Shown here in pieces: positions 1 through 8,238 of a stretch of 64,000 nt of DNA. The notes below the pieces were generated by a model, which worked only from the letters and a program-made list of their open reading frames with translations, was not told where the DNA came from and did not search any database. Both the position numbers and the translations under genes were made by a program. Numbering within the stretch: position 1 is the stretch's first letter; the number at the start of each line of letters is the position of its first letter. The stretch covers positions 124,001-188,000 of the forward strand of contig JACVCC010000004.1 of NCBI GenBank assembly GCA_016742215.1. The letters run 5' to 3'. The stretch is from Brevundimonas sp. (GTDB lineage Bacteria > Pseudomonadota > Alphaproteobacteria > Caulobacterales > Caulobacteraceae).

Positions 1-2537
1 TCGGCGGAATCCTTCGGCGCATAGAGAATGCGCAGGGCCGAGCAGCGCTGGCCGGCCGAACCGAAGGCCGACAGGATCACGTCGTCGATGACCTGTTCCT
101 TCAGCGCCGTGGTGTCCACGAACATGCCGTTCAGGCCGCCTGTCTCGGCGATGAAGGGAATGATCTGGCCCGGACGGGCGGCGATCGAGCGGTTGATCAT
201 CGAGGCGGTGTCGGTGCCGCCGGTGAAGGCGACGCCGTCGATGCCGGGATGCGAAACCAGAGCCGCGCCGACGGTCTCGCCACGGCCCGGGACGAGGGCC
301 AGCAGGTCGGGGTTCAGGCCGGCCTTGTGATACAGGCGCACGGCCTCGGCTGCGATCAGCGGGGTCTGCTCGGCGGGCTTGGCCAGCACGGCGTTGCCGG
401 CGGCCAGGGCCGCGGCGACCTGGCCGGTGAAGATGGCCAGCGGGAAGTTCCAAGGGCTGATGCAGGCGAAGACGCCACGGCCGTGCAGGACCAGCTGGTT
501 GATCTCGCCGACCGGTCCCTTCAGGTCCTCGCGGCCACCGAAGTCACGCTCGGCCAGCATCGCGTAGTAGCGGCAGAAGTCGGCGGCCTCGCGCACCTCG
601 GCGACGCCGTCGTTCAGGGTCTTGCCCGCCTCGCGCGACAGCAGGGCGACCAGACGGTCCATGTCGGCTTCCAGGGCATCGGCCATGGCGCGCAGGACCG
701 GAGCGCGGCCCGCGCCGCCCTTGCGGTCCCAGACGATCTGGGCGCGGGCGGCCGCGTCGGCGGCGGCGTCGATGTCGGCGGCCGTGGCTTCCGAGACGTG
801 GCCCAGAACCTGGGTGCGGTCGAACGGGTTGGTCACGTCCTGCGCATTGGTTCCGGCCTTCAGCTTGCCGCCGATCAGCGGACCGGCCGTCAGCTTCTCG
901 CTGTCGACCTTGGCCAGGGCGAGGGCGTGGCGTTCACGGTCGGCGGCCTGCGAATAGTCGCGGCCCAGCGAATTCTGGCGGTCCATGTACATGTCCTTGG
1001 GAACAGGAATTTTGGCGTGGCGGTCGGGGTGGGCCTCGACGGCGGAGATGGGGTCGGCGGCGACGGCGGAGGCCGGCACCCGCTCGTCCAGCAGGGCGTG
1101 GACGAAGGAGGAGTTGGCCCCGTTCTCGAGCAGGCGGCGCACCAGATAGGGCAGCAGGTCCTCATGCCCGCCCACGGGGGCGTAGGCGCGGACAGTGACC
1201 GGACCGAAAGCATCGCGCGCCGCGTCATAGAGCGCCTCGCCCATGCCGTGCAGGCGCTGGAACTCGATCTTCACCCCGCGGTCGCTGGCCATCTTGTGGA
1301 CGGCGGCCAGCGAGTGGGCGTTGTGGGTCGCGAACTGGCTGTACAGGTGCGGCGCGGCCTCGATCATCAGGCGGGCGCAGACAAGATAGTTGAGGTCCGT
1401 CGCGGCCTTGGTCGTGAAGACCGGATAGTCGGTGCGGCCGGCGACCTGGGCGCGTTTGATCTCGGTATCCCAGTAGGCGCCCTTCACGAGGCGGACCATC
1501 AAACGACGGCCGGAGGTCTTCGCCAGATCGGCGACGCGGCGGATCACCTCGGGACAGCGCTTCTGATAGGCCTGAACGGCGAGGCCGAGGCCCTTCCATT
1601 CGCCCAGCTCCGGCTCGTGAACCAGCCGGTCCAGCAGCTTCAGCGACAGAGCGAGGCGGTCGGCCTCCTCGGCGTCCATCGTGAAGTTGATGTCGTACTT
1701 CGCCGCGATCTTCGCGAGGCGCAGCACGCGGGGATAGAGCTCGTCCCAGACGCGGGTCTCGTGCGTGGCCTCGTAGCGGGGCGACAGGGCAGACAGCTTG
1801 ACCGAGACGCCGTGGCCGACCTCGGGGCCCTGCCCCCTGGCGGTCCTGCCCACGGCCTCGATGGCGTCGGCGTAGATCTTCTCGTAGCGCTCGGCGTCGT
1901 GGGCGGTGCGGGCGCCCTCTCCCAGCATGTCGAAGCTGCAGAGCCAGCCTTCCTTGTTCGACCGCTTCAGGGCGGCCTCGATGGTGCGGCCGACGACGAA
2001 CTGTTCGCCCATGATCCGGACCGCCGCCGCGACGGCCTCGCGGATGACGGGCTCGCCGAGGCGGCCGACGATGCGCTTCAGGAAGCCCGGCAGGTCGGTG
2101 CGTGCCTCGTCGTCGACGTCCACCAGCTTGCCGGTCAGCATCAGGCCCCAGGTCGAGGCGTTGACGAACAGGCTGTCGGATTGGCCCAGGTGCGACGCCC
2201 AGTCGGCCGCGCCGATCTTCTCGGCGATCAGCCGGTCGCGCGTATCCTCGTCGGGCGTCCGCAGCAGGGCCTCGGCCAGGCACATCAGAGCCAGACCCTC
2301 GCGGGTGCCCAGCGAGAACTCCTGCAGGAAGCTCTCGACCACGCCCTGCTTCTTCACGCTGCGACGGGCGCGCTCAACGAGGTCCGTGGCGGAGGCCAGA
2401 ACGCCGGCGCGTTCGGCCGCATCCAGCGGGGTCCGGTCCAGCAGGCCGCGGACGACGGCGGTCTCGTCAGCGAACTTGCCGTGGTCCAGCGTGTCCCAGC
2501 CGGCGACGCTCGAAGGGGAAAAGGCGGCGGTAGGCAT
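1..2537 (-). CDS. putA: Bifunctional proline dehydrogenase / L-glutamate-gamma-semialdehyde dehydrogenase (partial, C-terminus outside window)
   Basis: Oxidises proline to glutamate in two steps (FAD-dependent PRODH, then NAD-dependent aldehyde dehydrogenase). The frame opens with ATG at 2537 and stays open to the window edge (845 codons seen). The N-terminus is a short helical arm followed by the PutA-typical LGTREGLALM stretch, then the PRODH barrel and the aldehyde dehydrogenase domain. The catalytic cysteine lies in GQRCSALR at codon 832 (bases 42-44). There is no N-terminal ribbon-helix-helix domain as in the autoregulating enteric PutA, which fits the presence of a separate divergent Lrp-type regulator. 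No frameshift was seen; the protein is simply cut by the window, with perhaps 150-200 residues missing. Confidence 0.95.
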   Translation of the reverse strand, partial: MPTAAFSPSSVAGWDTLDHGKFADETAVVRGLLDRTPLDAAERAGVLASATDLVERARRSVKKQGVVESFLQEFSLGTREGLALMCLAEALLRTPDEDTRDRLIAEKIGAADWASHLGQSDSLFVNASTWGLMLTGKLVDVDDEARTDLPGFLKRIVGRLGEPVIREAVAAAVRIMGEQFVVGRTIEAALKRSNKEGWLCSFDMLGEGARTAHDAERYEKIYADAIEAVGRTARGQGPEVGHGVSVKLSALSPRYEATHETRVWDELYPRVLRLAKIAAKYDINFTMDAEEADRLALSLKLLDRLVHEPELGEWKGLGLAVQAYQKRCPEVIRRVADLAKTSGRRLMVRLVKGAYWDTEIKRAQVAGRTDYPVFTTKAATDLNYLVCARLMIEAAPHLYSQFATHNAHSLAAVHKMASDRGVKIEFQRLHGMGEALYDAARDAFGPVTVRAYAPVGGHEDLLPYLVRRLLENGANSSFVHALLDERVPASAVAADPISAVEAHPDRHAKIPVPKDMYMDRQNSLGRDYSQAADRERHALALAKVDSEKLTAGPLIGGKLKAGTNAQDVTNPFDRTQVLGHVSEATAADIDAAADAAARAQIVWDRKGGAGRAPVLRAMADALEADMDRLVALLSREAGKTLNDGVAEVREAADFCRYYAMLAERDFGGREDLKGPVGEINQLVLHGRGVFACISPWNFPLAIFTGQVAAALAAGNAVLAKPAEQTPLIAAEAVRLYHKAGLNPDLLALVPGRGETVGAALVSHPGIDGVAFTGGTDTASMINRSIAARPGQIIPFIAETGGLNGMFVDTTALKEQVIDDVILSAFGSAGQRCSALRILYAPKDSA

Positions 2538-2590
2538 GGGCGCTGATGATCCTGTTCGATCGGCCATATATGGCGGACATCTCCGAATGT

Positions 2591-2604
2591 GCATCGTATG
2601 ATGC
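2591..2604. promoter_or_regulatory. Candidate PutR operator in the putA-putR divergent promoter region
   Basis: The 110-bp gap between the divergent putA and putR starts holds the inverted repeat GCATC-GTAT-GATGC (5-bp arms, 4-bp spacer) in an otherwise A/T-richer stretch. Lrp/AsnC regulators bind imperfect palindromes of about this size, and alphaproteobacterial PutR acts on this kind of shared promoter. The assignment rests on position and symmetry only. Confidence 0.35.
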
Positions 2605-2647
2605 GCAGCACAGCCGAAGATCGTTCGGCCATCAGGGCTCCAAACCG

Positions 2648-3109
2648 ATGGAAAATCTCGACGCTGTGGATCGCCGCCTCCTCAAGGCGCTGCAGGAGGA
2701 TGGCCGGATCTCCAATGCGGAGCTGGCCCGGCGCTGCAACCTGTCGCCCGCCGCCTGCTTCGAGCGGGTCCGCCGGCTGCGCGAAAAGAAGGTCATCACC
2801 GGCTATGCCGCCCTGATCGATCCAGCCAAGGTTGGACGGGGACTGATGATCTTCGTCGAGGTCCTTCTGGACCGCACCACCGGGGACATGTTCGAGGCCT
2901 TCGCCGAGGCGGTGCGCCGCCAGCCCGAGGTTCTCGAGTGCCACATGGTCGCCGGCGGCTTCGACTATCTGATCAAGGCCCGCGTCGGCGACATGGACGC
3001 CTACCGCGCCTTCCTCGGCGATGTTCTGGTGAAGATGCCCGGCGTTCGCGAGACCCGGACCTATGCGGTGCTGGAGGAGGTCAAGGCAACGACCGCGTTA
3101 CCTCTGTAA
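2648..3109 (+). CDS. putR: Lrp/AsnC-family transcriptional regulator, probable proline-responsive activator PutR
   Basis: A 153-residue Lrp-type regulator. Residues about 5-60 form the winged HTH (DRRLLKALQEDGRISNAELA, then the NLSPAACFERVRRL recognition helix). Residues about 70-150 form the RAM ligand/oligomerisation domain with GGFDYLIKARV. The start was set at ATG 2648 because the homologous region begins at LDAVDRRLL; the frame is open 34 codons further upstream, but that part is not Lrp-like. It is divergent from putA, the standard arrangement for the proline-activated PutR of alphaproteobacteria. The family is certain; the proline specificity is inferred from the neighbour. Confidence 0.9.
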   Translation: MENLDAVDRRLLKALQEDGRISNAELARRCNLSPAACFERVRRLREKKVITGYAALIDPAKVGRGLMIFVEVLLDRTTGDMFEAFAEAVRRQPEVLECHMVAGGFDYLIKARVGDMDAYRAFLGDVLVKMPGVRETRTYAVLEEVKATTALPL

Positions 3110-3182
3110 CTGTCGTCTCGCCAACGTCATCGCGAAGCGCTAGACCGTTCCTCCGATCAACGGCGGGAGCCATTCGGCCCAT

Positions 3183-4268
3183 ATGCGCATCGTTCTGGCC
3201 ACCGACGCCTGGGAGCCCCAGGTCAACGGCGTCGTCCGCACCCTTTCCCGGATCACGGCGGAATGCCGTGCGATGGGTCACGAGGTGGAGGTGATCGAGC
3301 CGAGCCAGTTCAAGACCATCCCCTGCCCCACCTATCCGGAAATCCGGCTGGCGCTGGGCGCCGAGGAGGAGATCCGCGAACGGCTGCGCGCCTTCGAGCC
3401 GGAGGCGGTGCACATCGCCACCGAAGGCCCCATCGGCATCGCCACGCGCCGCATCTGCGTGGAGTGGAAGCTGCCCTTCACCACCAGCTACCACACCAAA
3501 TTCCCCGAGTATGTCTCGGCCCGGTTCCCGATCCCGGTTCAGGTCGGCTACGCCTACATGAAGTGGTTCCACAAGCCGTCGGGCCGGCTGATGGTGGCCA
3601 CCCCGACCCTGCGCGACGAACTGACGGCGCATGGCTTCCGCAACGTCTCGCCGTGGACGCGGGGCGTGGACACCGAGCAGTTCAACCCGGATCTGGCCCC
3701 GATCTATGAGGAGCTGGGCGGCAAGGACTGGCCGCGGCCGTTCTGGCTGAACGTCGGCCGGGTGGCGGTCGAGAAGAACATCGAGTCCTTCCTCGAACAG
3801 GACCTGCCGGGCACCAAGATCGTGGTCGGCGACGGGCCGGCGCGCGAGGAGCTGCAGGCCAAATACCCGGATGCGAAGTTCCTCGGCGCCCGGTTCGGCG
3901 AGGAGCTGGCGCGGTGCTTCCGCGACGCCGACGTCTTCGTCTTCCCCAGCTGGACCGACACCTTCGGACTGGTGATCCTGGAGGCCATGGCCACGGGCAC
4001 GCCGGTGGCCGCCTATCCGGCCCACGGCCCCATCGACATCATCCCGGGCTCGAACGCCGGGGCGATCGACAAGAACCTGCAGACTGCCTGCCTCGAGGCC
4101 CTGAAGTGCGACCGCAGCGCGGTGCGCGCCTATGCCGAGCAGTTCAGCTGGCGCGCCTCGGCCGAGGAGTTCGTGCGCAACCTTCAGCCCTATCCGGAAC
4201 CCGAGCGCGGCCGGTTCTGGCGTCGCCTGCGCCGGATCGCCCGCCTGCGTCGCAAGGCAGCGGCCTGA
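3183..4268 (+). CDS. Glycosyltransferase family 4 (GT-B fold), possible mannosyl/glycolipid transferase
   Basis: A 361-residue GT4-type enzyme. The N-terminal domain starts with RIVLATDAWEPQVNGVVRTL, the acceptor-side loop usual in GT4 enzymes. The C-terminal nucleotide-sugar domain carries LNVGRVAVEKNIE, VVGDGPAREEL and the DTFGLVILEAMATGTPV segment, which corresponds to the EX7E motif with Asp in the first position. Closest in style are enzymes that glycosylate diacylglycerol or phosphatidylinositol, so a membrane glycolipid acceptor is plausible but unproved. It is a lone gene, 73 bp after putR, and ends before a strong bidirectional terminator. Confidence 0.85.
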   Translation: MRIVLATDAWEPQVNGVVRTLSRITAECRAMGHEVEVIEPSQFKTIPCPTYPEIRLALGAEEEIRERLRAFEPEAVHIATEGPIGIATRRICVEWKLPFTTSYHTKFPEYVSARFPIPVQVGYAYMKWFHKPSGRLMVATPTLRDELTAHGFRNVSPWTRGVDTEQFNPDLAPIYEELGGKDWPRPFWLNVGRVAVEKNIESFLEQDLPGTKIVVGDGPAREELQAKYPDAKFLGARFGEELARCFRDADVFVFPSWTDTFGLVILEAMATGTPVAAYPAHGPIDIIPGSNAGAIDKNLQTACLEALKCDRSAVRAYAEQFSWRASAEEFVRNLQPYPEPERGRFWRRLRRIARLRRKAAA

Positions 4269-4413
4269 CCGGATTTCCGGACTCACTGGTCAAAATCGCC
4301 GCCGTTCGAAAAACGCGTGCGAGTCGTCCGGATATTCGTCTGTCTGATTGTCAAAGACCGATGCCGACAGCCTGACATCGCGATGCGTCAAATCCTGTCG
4401 TACCGACCATGAA

Positions 4414-4441
4414 AAAGGCCCCGGATCGCTCCGGGGCCTTT
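4414..4441. terminator. Bidirectional rho-independent terminator
   Basis: A perfect 12-bp stem (AAAGGCCCCGGA / TCCGGGGCCTTT) with a TCGC loop, and A/T runs on both sides. It sits between the convergent glycosyltransferase and phosphate-binding protein genes and can serve both. Confidence 0.88.
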
Positions 4442-4460
4442 GTCTTTTCGGGCCGTCCGA

Positions 4461-5528
4461 TCAGTTGGCCGGGGCGGTCATCGGGGTCAGTGCGGTGGCG
4501 ATGGCGCGCTGGGCGGTCAGCTCGTCGGCGGCCAGCGGGATCAGGCCGCGGTCCTGCAGATAGCCGCCGCGACCGGCCGAGCCTTCCGACATGAACTCCA
4601 GCACGAACTGCTCGAGGCCCGGCGTTACGCCGATGTGCTGCTTCTTCACATAGATGTAGAGGCTGCGGGCCAGCGGGTAGGAGCCGTCGGCGATGGTGTC
4701 CGCCGAGGGGGCGACGCCGTCGATGGTCTCGGCCTTCACCGTGTCCATGTTCTGCTCGAGGAACGAATAGCCGAACACGCCCAGCGAGCCCGGGGTGCGG
4801 GTCAGGGTCTGGACGATGGCGTTGTCGTTCTCGCCGGAGTCGATCCAGGCGTTGTCCTCGCGCACGGTGTGGGCGATGGCCTCGAAGCGATCCTCGTCAG
4901 CGTCAGCCAGGGCGGTCAGCGTCGGCAGCTTCTTCGCGCCCGGAGTCATGCCCAGTTCGAGGAAGGCGTCGCGGGTGCCCGAGGTCGGCGGCGGGCCATA
5001 GACCTGGATGCGCTGGGCCGGCAGGGCCGGGTTCACCTGGTTCCACATGGTCGCCGGGTTGGCGACGAACTGGCCCGAGGCGTTCGGGGTCTCCTTGGCC
5101 AGGCCGAGGTAGAGGTCTTCCAGACGCAGGTTGAAGCTGGCGCCGGTGCGGGCCGTGGCGATGACGATGCCGTCATAGCCGATCTTCAGCTCGACGATAT
5201 CGGTCACGCCGTTCTGACGGCACAGCTCGAACTCGGAGGCCTTCATCCGACGCGAGGCATTGGCGATGTCCGGGGTCGAGGGGCCGACGCCCTGGCAGAA
5301 GGCCTGGATGCCGCCGCCGGTGCCCAGGGCCTCGACGCGCGGCGCCGCGCCGCCGGCCGTGCGCGAGAAATTCTCGGCCACGCGGGTGGCGAAGGGGAAG
5401 ACCGTCGAGGAGCCCGCCGCCCAGATGCCGGCGCGCGTCGCCGACGCGCCGCCGCCGGCGTTGTCGCCACAGGCGCCGAGGGCGAGGAGCGCGACCGCCG
5501 AGGCGGCGGCGAGCAGGGTGCGGGTCAT
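4461..5528 (-). CDS. PstS-like phosphate-binding lipoprotein
   Basis: A 355-residue substrate-binding protein of the PstS type, with a signal peptide and a lipobox (ALGAC, Cys at about residue 20). The phosphate-loop signature appears as AAGSSTVFPF near the N-terminus, followed by GTGGGIQAFC, DIANASRRM and a second-lobe GPPPTSGTRDAF segment, all matching the PstS fold. No pstC, pstA, pstB or phoU lies beside it, so it is an orphan binding protein, perhaps feeding a Pst permease elsewhere or scavenging phosphate at the outer surface. A phytase-like lipoprotein about 13 kb away could supply phosphate, but no link is visible. Confidence 0.85.
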   Translation of the reverse strand: MTRTLLAAASAVALLALGACGDNAGGGASATRAGIWAAGSSTVFPFATRVAENFSRTAGGAAPRVEALGTGGGIQAFCQGVGPSTPDIANASRRMKASEFELCRQNGVTDIVELKIGYDGIVIATARTGASFNLRLEDLYLGLAKETPNASGQFVANPATMWNQVNPALPAQRIQVYGPPPTSGTRDAFLELGMTPGAKKLPTLTALADADEDRFEAIAHTVREDNAWIDSGENDNAIVQTLTRTPGSLGVFGYSFLEQNMDTVKAETIDGVAPSADTIADGSYPLARSLYIYVKKQHIGVTPGLEQFVLEFMSEGSAGRGGYLQDRGLIPLAADELTAQRAIATALTPMTAPAN

Positions 5529-5594
5529 CGTCAGTCTCCGGACTACGGCTGAATGTGCGCCGCTTAGACCAGAGGATTGTGACGGTCAGACGAA

Positions 5595-5623
5595 GGTCAG
5601 GCGCAGGTCAGGCGCAGGTCAGG
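5595..5623. repeat. 11-bp tandem repeat overlapping a stop codon
   Basis: GGTCAGGCGCA occurs twice in full and a third time in part. The third unit supplies the TGA stop codon (5619-5621) of the minus-strand lipoprotein gene. Confidence 0.85.
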
Positions 5624-6119
5624 TTCTGGGCATCGCGCGGGTGGGCGAGGTCGGGCCGGTCTGTTGGCCGCGGGCCAGTCGCCAGTCCGTGACCTGATAG
5701 CCGTCCTCGGCGAGACAGGTGGTCATGGCGTTGCGGATCTCGCGTTCCTTGTTGGCGCGCTGGACACGGGAGACGCCGTAGACGGCAAGGGGCGCGAACA
5801 CGACGGCGCTGATGGCGAGGATCGGTCCGGCGGCGGCGGCGCCGATCAGGCCCGTGCCCGCGACAGCCGAGCCTGTGGTGGCGACGGCCGCCGTCCCTCC
5901 GATGGCTCCGCCGACCAGCGCAGACCCGCCGCGCCCCGAACGGAAGCTCTCGCGGCGACCGTCGGCCACCTGCTGGCTGCAGACGTTGAAAGCCGCCTCG
6001 AACGCGGCCTGATCGGCCGGCGCCTGCGCCATAACGGGTGAGAAGCCGCGCGGATGGGACGCACAGCCGACCAGCACGGCGGCGATGGCGAGAATGGCAG
6101 CGGATGTACGGACGCGCAT
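5619..6119 (-). CDS. Small glycine/alanine-rich lipoprotein, function unknown
   Basis: A 166-residue predicted lipoprotein: basic N-terminus, hydrophobic core and lipobox VLVGC at about residue 18. The middle (about residues 65-110) is a Gly/Ala-rich hydrophobic stretch (ALVGGAIGGTAAVA and on) resembling glycine-zipper membrane segments, followed by a charged tail with a conserved-looking CLAEDGYQVTDW. ATG 6119 was chosen over GTG 6125 because the GAGGGAG ribosome site is correctly spaced only for the ATG. The glycine-zipper style recalls small outer-membrane lipoproteins, but no known function can be named. Confidence 0.7.
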   Translation of the reverse strand: MRVRTSAAILAIAAVLVGCASHPRGFSPVMAQAPADQAAFEAAFNVCSQQVADGRRESFRSGRGGSALVGGAIGGTAAVATTGSAVAGTGLIGAAAAGPILAISAVVFAPLAVYGVSRVQRANKEREIRNAMTTCLAEDGYQVTDWRLARGQQTGPTSPTRAMPRT

Positions 6120-6263
6120 GGGCACTCCCTCTGAAACGACAGGGGAAGGCTACATCGGGCCAACGCGCAGAGGCGTTTGCCCGCCGCAGCAAACGGGCGG
6201 TTGGTCGCAAAGATGTAATGCCGGGCGCGGGCAGACGGCTGCTGAGCGCTAACCCGAAACCCG

Positions 6264-6336
6264 ACCCTCACCCGTTCGCGCAAGGACGACGGCTCACGCC
6301 GTCGTGCGCGAACGTCCCCTGCCATCGGGAGAGGGT
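6264..6336. repeat. Intergenic nested palindrome (dispersed-repeat type)
   Basis: Nested inverted arms: ACCCTC/GAGGGT outside, GTTCGCGCA/TGCGCGAAC in the middle and CGACGGC/GCCGTCG inside, between lpdA and the lipoprotein gene. There is no T run, so it is not a typical terminator. It resembles the dispersed intergenic palindromes common in Caulobacterales. Confidence 0.7.
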
Positions 6337-6343
6337 GCAGGCG

Positions 6344-7741
6344 TCAGATGTGGATCGCGTGACCCAGCGCGCGCAGCGACGCCTCGTGGAAGGCCTCGCC
6401 CAGCGTCGGGTGGACGTGGATGGTGCCGGCGACGTCTTCCAGAACCGCGCCCATCTCCAGCATCTGGGCGAAGCTGTTGCTGAGTTCCGAAACGTGCTGG
6501 CCGACGGCCTGAACGCCCAGCAGGCGGTGGTCGGTCTTCGAGGCGATGACGCGGACGAAGCCGCCGTCCTCGCCCGCCTCGATGGCCAGGGCGCGGCCGA
6601 TGGCCATCAGCGGGAAGACCGACTGGATGACGTCGTCGCGGCCCTCGACGTCCAGCGGGCCGAGGCCGGCGGAGACGATCTCGGGCTCGGTGAAGCAGAC
6701 GGCGGCGATGGTGACGGGATCAAAGCGCTTGTCATGACCGGCGATGATCTCGGCGACGATCTCGCCTTGGGCCGAACCCTTGTGCGCCAGCATGGGTTCG
6801 CCGGTCAGGTCGCCGATGGCCCAGACGTTCTTCATCGAGGTCGCGCAGCGGTCGTCGATCTTCACGAACGGGCCGGCCATGGCCACGCCCATGTTCTCCA
6901 GACCCCAGCCGGCGGTGCGCGGACGGCGGCCGACGGTGACCAGCACCTTGTCGGCGGCCAGCTGGATCGCCTCGCCGTCCTTCGTCGTGACGTTCAGCTT
7001 GCCCTTCTCGAAGCCGCCGGCCTTCGCGCCCAGCAGCAGCTTCACGCCATGCTTCTCCAGCCACTTCGTGACCGGGTCCGTCAGGGCCTTGTCGTAGAGC
7101 GGCAGGATGCGCTCGGCCATTTCGACGACCGTGACCTCGGCGCCCAGCTTGCGGAAGGCGATGCCGAGCTCCAGCCCGATATAGCCGCCGCCGACGACGA
7201 CCAGTTTGTTCGGCACCTTGTCCAGCGACAGGGCCTCGGTCGAGGAGATGACGTCGCCGCCGAACTTCAGGAAGGGCAGTTCGACCGGCTCCGAGCCGGT
7301 GGCGAGGATGACGTGTTCGGCCGAGATGGTGATGTCGCCGTCATCGGTTTTGACGGTGCAGGTCTTGGCGTCGGAGAACTCCGCCCAGCCCTTGATGACC
7401 TTGACCCTGGCCTTCTTCAGCAGGGCCGCGACCCCGCCGTTCAGCTTCCTGACGATGCCGTTCTTCCACTCGACCGTCTTCGACAGATCGACGGCCGGCT
7501 TCGACGCCGTGATGCCCAGAGTGCCGCCGTCGGCGGCCTTGGCCACCGTCTCGAACTTGTTGGCCGCGTGGATGATGGCCTTGGACGGAATGCAGCCGAC
7601 ATTCAGGCAGGTCCCGCCCAGGCCGTCGCCGCCGTCGACCAGCACGGTGTCCAGGCCCAGCTGGCCGCAGCGGATGCCGGCGACATAGCCGCCGGTGCCG
7701 GCGCCGATGATGAGGACTTTGGTCTTGAGGGTCTGGGTCAT
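6344..7741 (-). CDS. lpdA: Dihydrolipoyl dehydrogenase (E3) of the branched-chain 2-oxoacid dehydrogenase complex
   Basis: A 465-residue FAD/NAD disulfide oxidoreductase that reoxidises the lipoyl arms of E2. Visible motifs are the FAD-binding IIGAGTGGYVAG, the redox-active disulfide GGTCLNVGCIPSKA (C45/C50), the NAD-binding VVVGGGYIGLELG, the second FAD motif AIGDLTGEPML and the C-terminal HVHPTLGEAFHE with the His-Glu pair. Last gene of the E1a-E1b-E2-unknown-E3 operon; its ATG overlaps the preceding stop by four bases (ATGA), so translation is coupled. Location in the operon ties it to branched-chain keto acids rather than pyruvate. Confidence 0.95.
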   Translation of the reverse strand: MTQTLKTKVLIIGAGTGGYVAGIRCGQLGLDTVLVDGGDGLGGTCLNVGCIPSKAIIHAANKFETVAKAADGGTLGITASKPAVDLSKTVEWKNGIVRKLNGGVAALLKKARVKVIKGWAEFSDAKTCTVKTDDGDITISAEHVILATGSEPVELPFLKFGGDVISSTEALSLDKVPNKLVVVGGGYIGLELGIAFRKLGAEVTVVEMAERILPLYDKALTDPVTKWLEKHGVKLLLGAKAGGFEKGKLNVTTKDGEAIQLAADKVLVTVGRRPRTAGWGLENMGVAMAGPFVKIDDRCATSMKNVWAIGDLTGEPMLAHKGSAQGEIVAEIIAGHDKRFDPVTIAAVCFTEPEIVSAGLGPLDVEGRDDVIQSVFPLMAIGRALAIEAGEDGGFVRVIASKTDHRLLGVQAVGQHVSELSNSFAQMLEMGAVLEDVAGTIHVHPTLGEAFHEASLRALGHAIHI

Positions 7742-8184
7742 TCGATATTCGCTCTTTGAAGGACGGGCTCCACCCGCCGTCGAAGGCTGGGGTGGAGGAC
7801 GCCCGAAACGTCGTAGTAACCGAGCAGCGTACCGACCTCACCGGGGGTGCGGGGTGCGTCTGCCGTACGCATCAGAAACACATGGACCTCACCGAGCGCC
7901 GGAACAGGCAGACAGGTAAGGGTAGCGATCGAAAAGTTCTCCGGGAGAACCCCCTCACGCGAAACCAGCTGCAGGGGCTCGTAGAAGGTGACGTTGTCGT
8001 CGGTGTCCTCCGACCAGCCGTGGCTGACGACCCGGGCGACGAAGATCAGGCTCGCTTCGCGAAGGTCGCGCCATTGCTCCCGTTGCAGTTCGGCCGGCCG
8101 GATCCGACCGATAGAACACGCCAGCGCCGGCGTTGAAACAGCGGCGGCCAGGGCGATGACGGCCATCAGGACCCTGATCTTCAT
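7738..8184 (-). CDS. Secreted protein of unknown function inside the branched-chain dehydrogenase operon
   Basis: 148 residues with a clear Sec signal peptide (MKIRVLMAVIALAAAVSTPALA, cleavage near residue 22) followed by a cysteine. The mature part contains QWRDLREASLIFVARVVS and a PLQLVSREGVLP segment, a beta-rich pattern somewhat like netrin/TIMP-type OB folds found in small secreted proteins; this is only an impression. A good ribosome site (GGGAGG) lies 7 bp before the ATG. It is placed between E2 and E3 and overlaps the lpdA start, an odd position for an exported protein among cytoplasmic enzyme subunits. Confidence 0.75.
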   Translation of the reverse strand: MKIRVLMAVIALAAAVSTPALACSIGRIRPAELQREQWRDLREASLIFVARVVSHGWSEDTDDNVTFYEPLQLVSREGVLPENFSIATLTCLPVPALGEVHVFLMRTADAPRTPGEVGTLLGYYDVSGVLHPSLRRRVEPVLQRANIE

Positions 8185-8238
8185 CGATAGCCTCCCTCTC
8201 TCCGCCCGTCCCCGTTCCGTCCGGACCGACGCCGGCGC

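Noticed and set aside
249-2546. 765-codon open frame on the plus strand opposite putA
   Set aside because: Translation is low-complexity Gly/Ala/Gln/Arg-rich with no domain; it is the antisense shadow of putA in high-GC DNA.
4461-5528. Complete pst operon
   Set aside because: Neither pstC, pstA, pstB nor phoU is adjacent; only the binding protein is present.
6264-6336. Rho-independent terminator of lpdA
   Set aside because: Strong hairpin but with internal bulge and no T run; treated as a dispersed palindrome.
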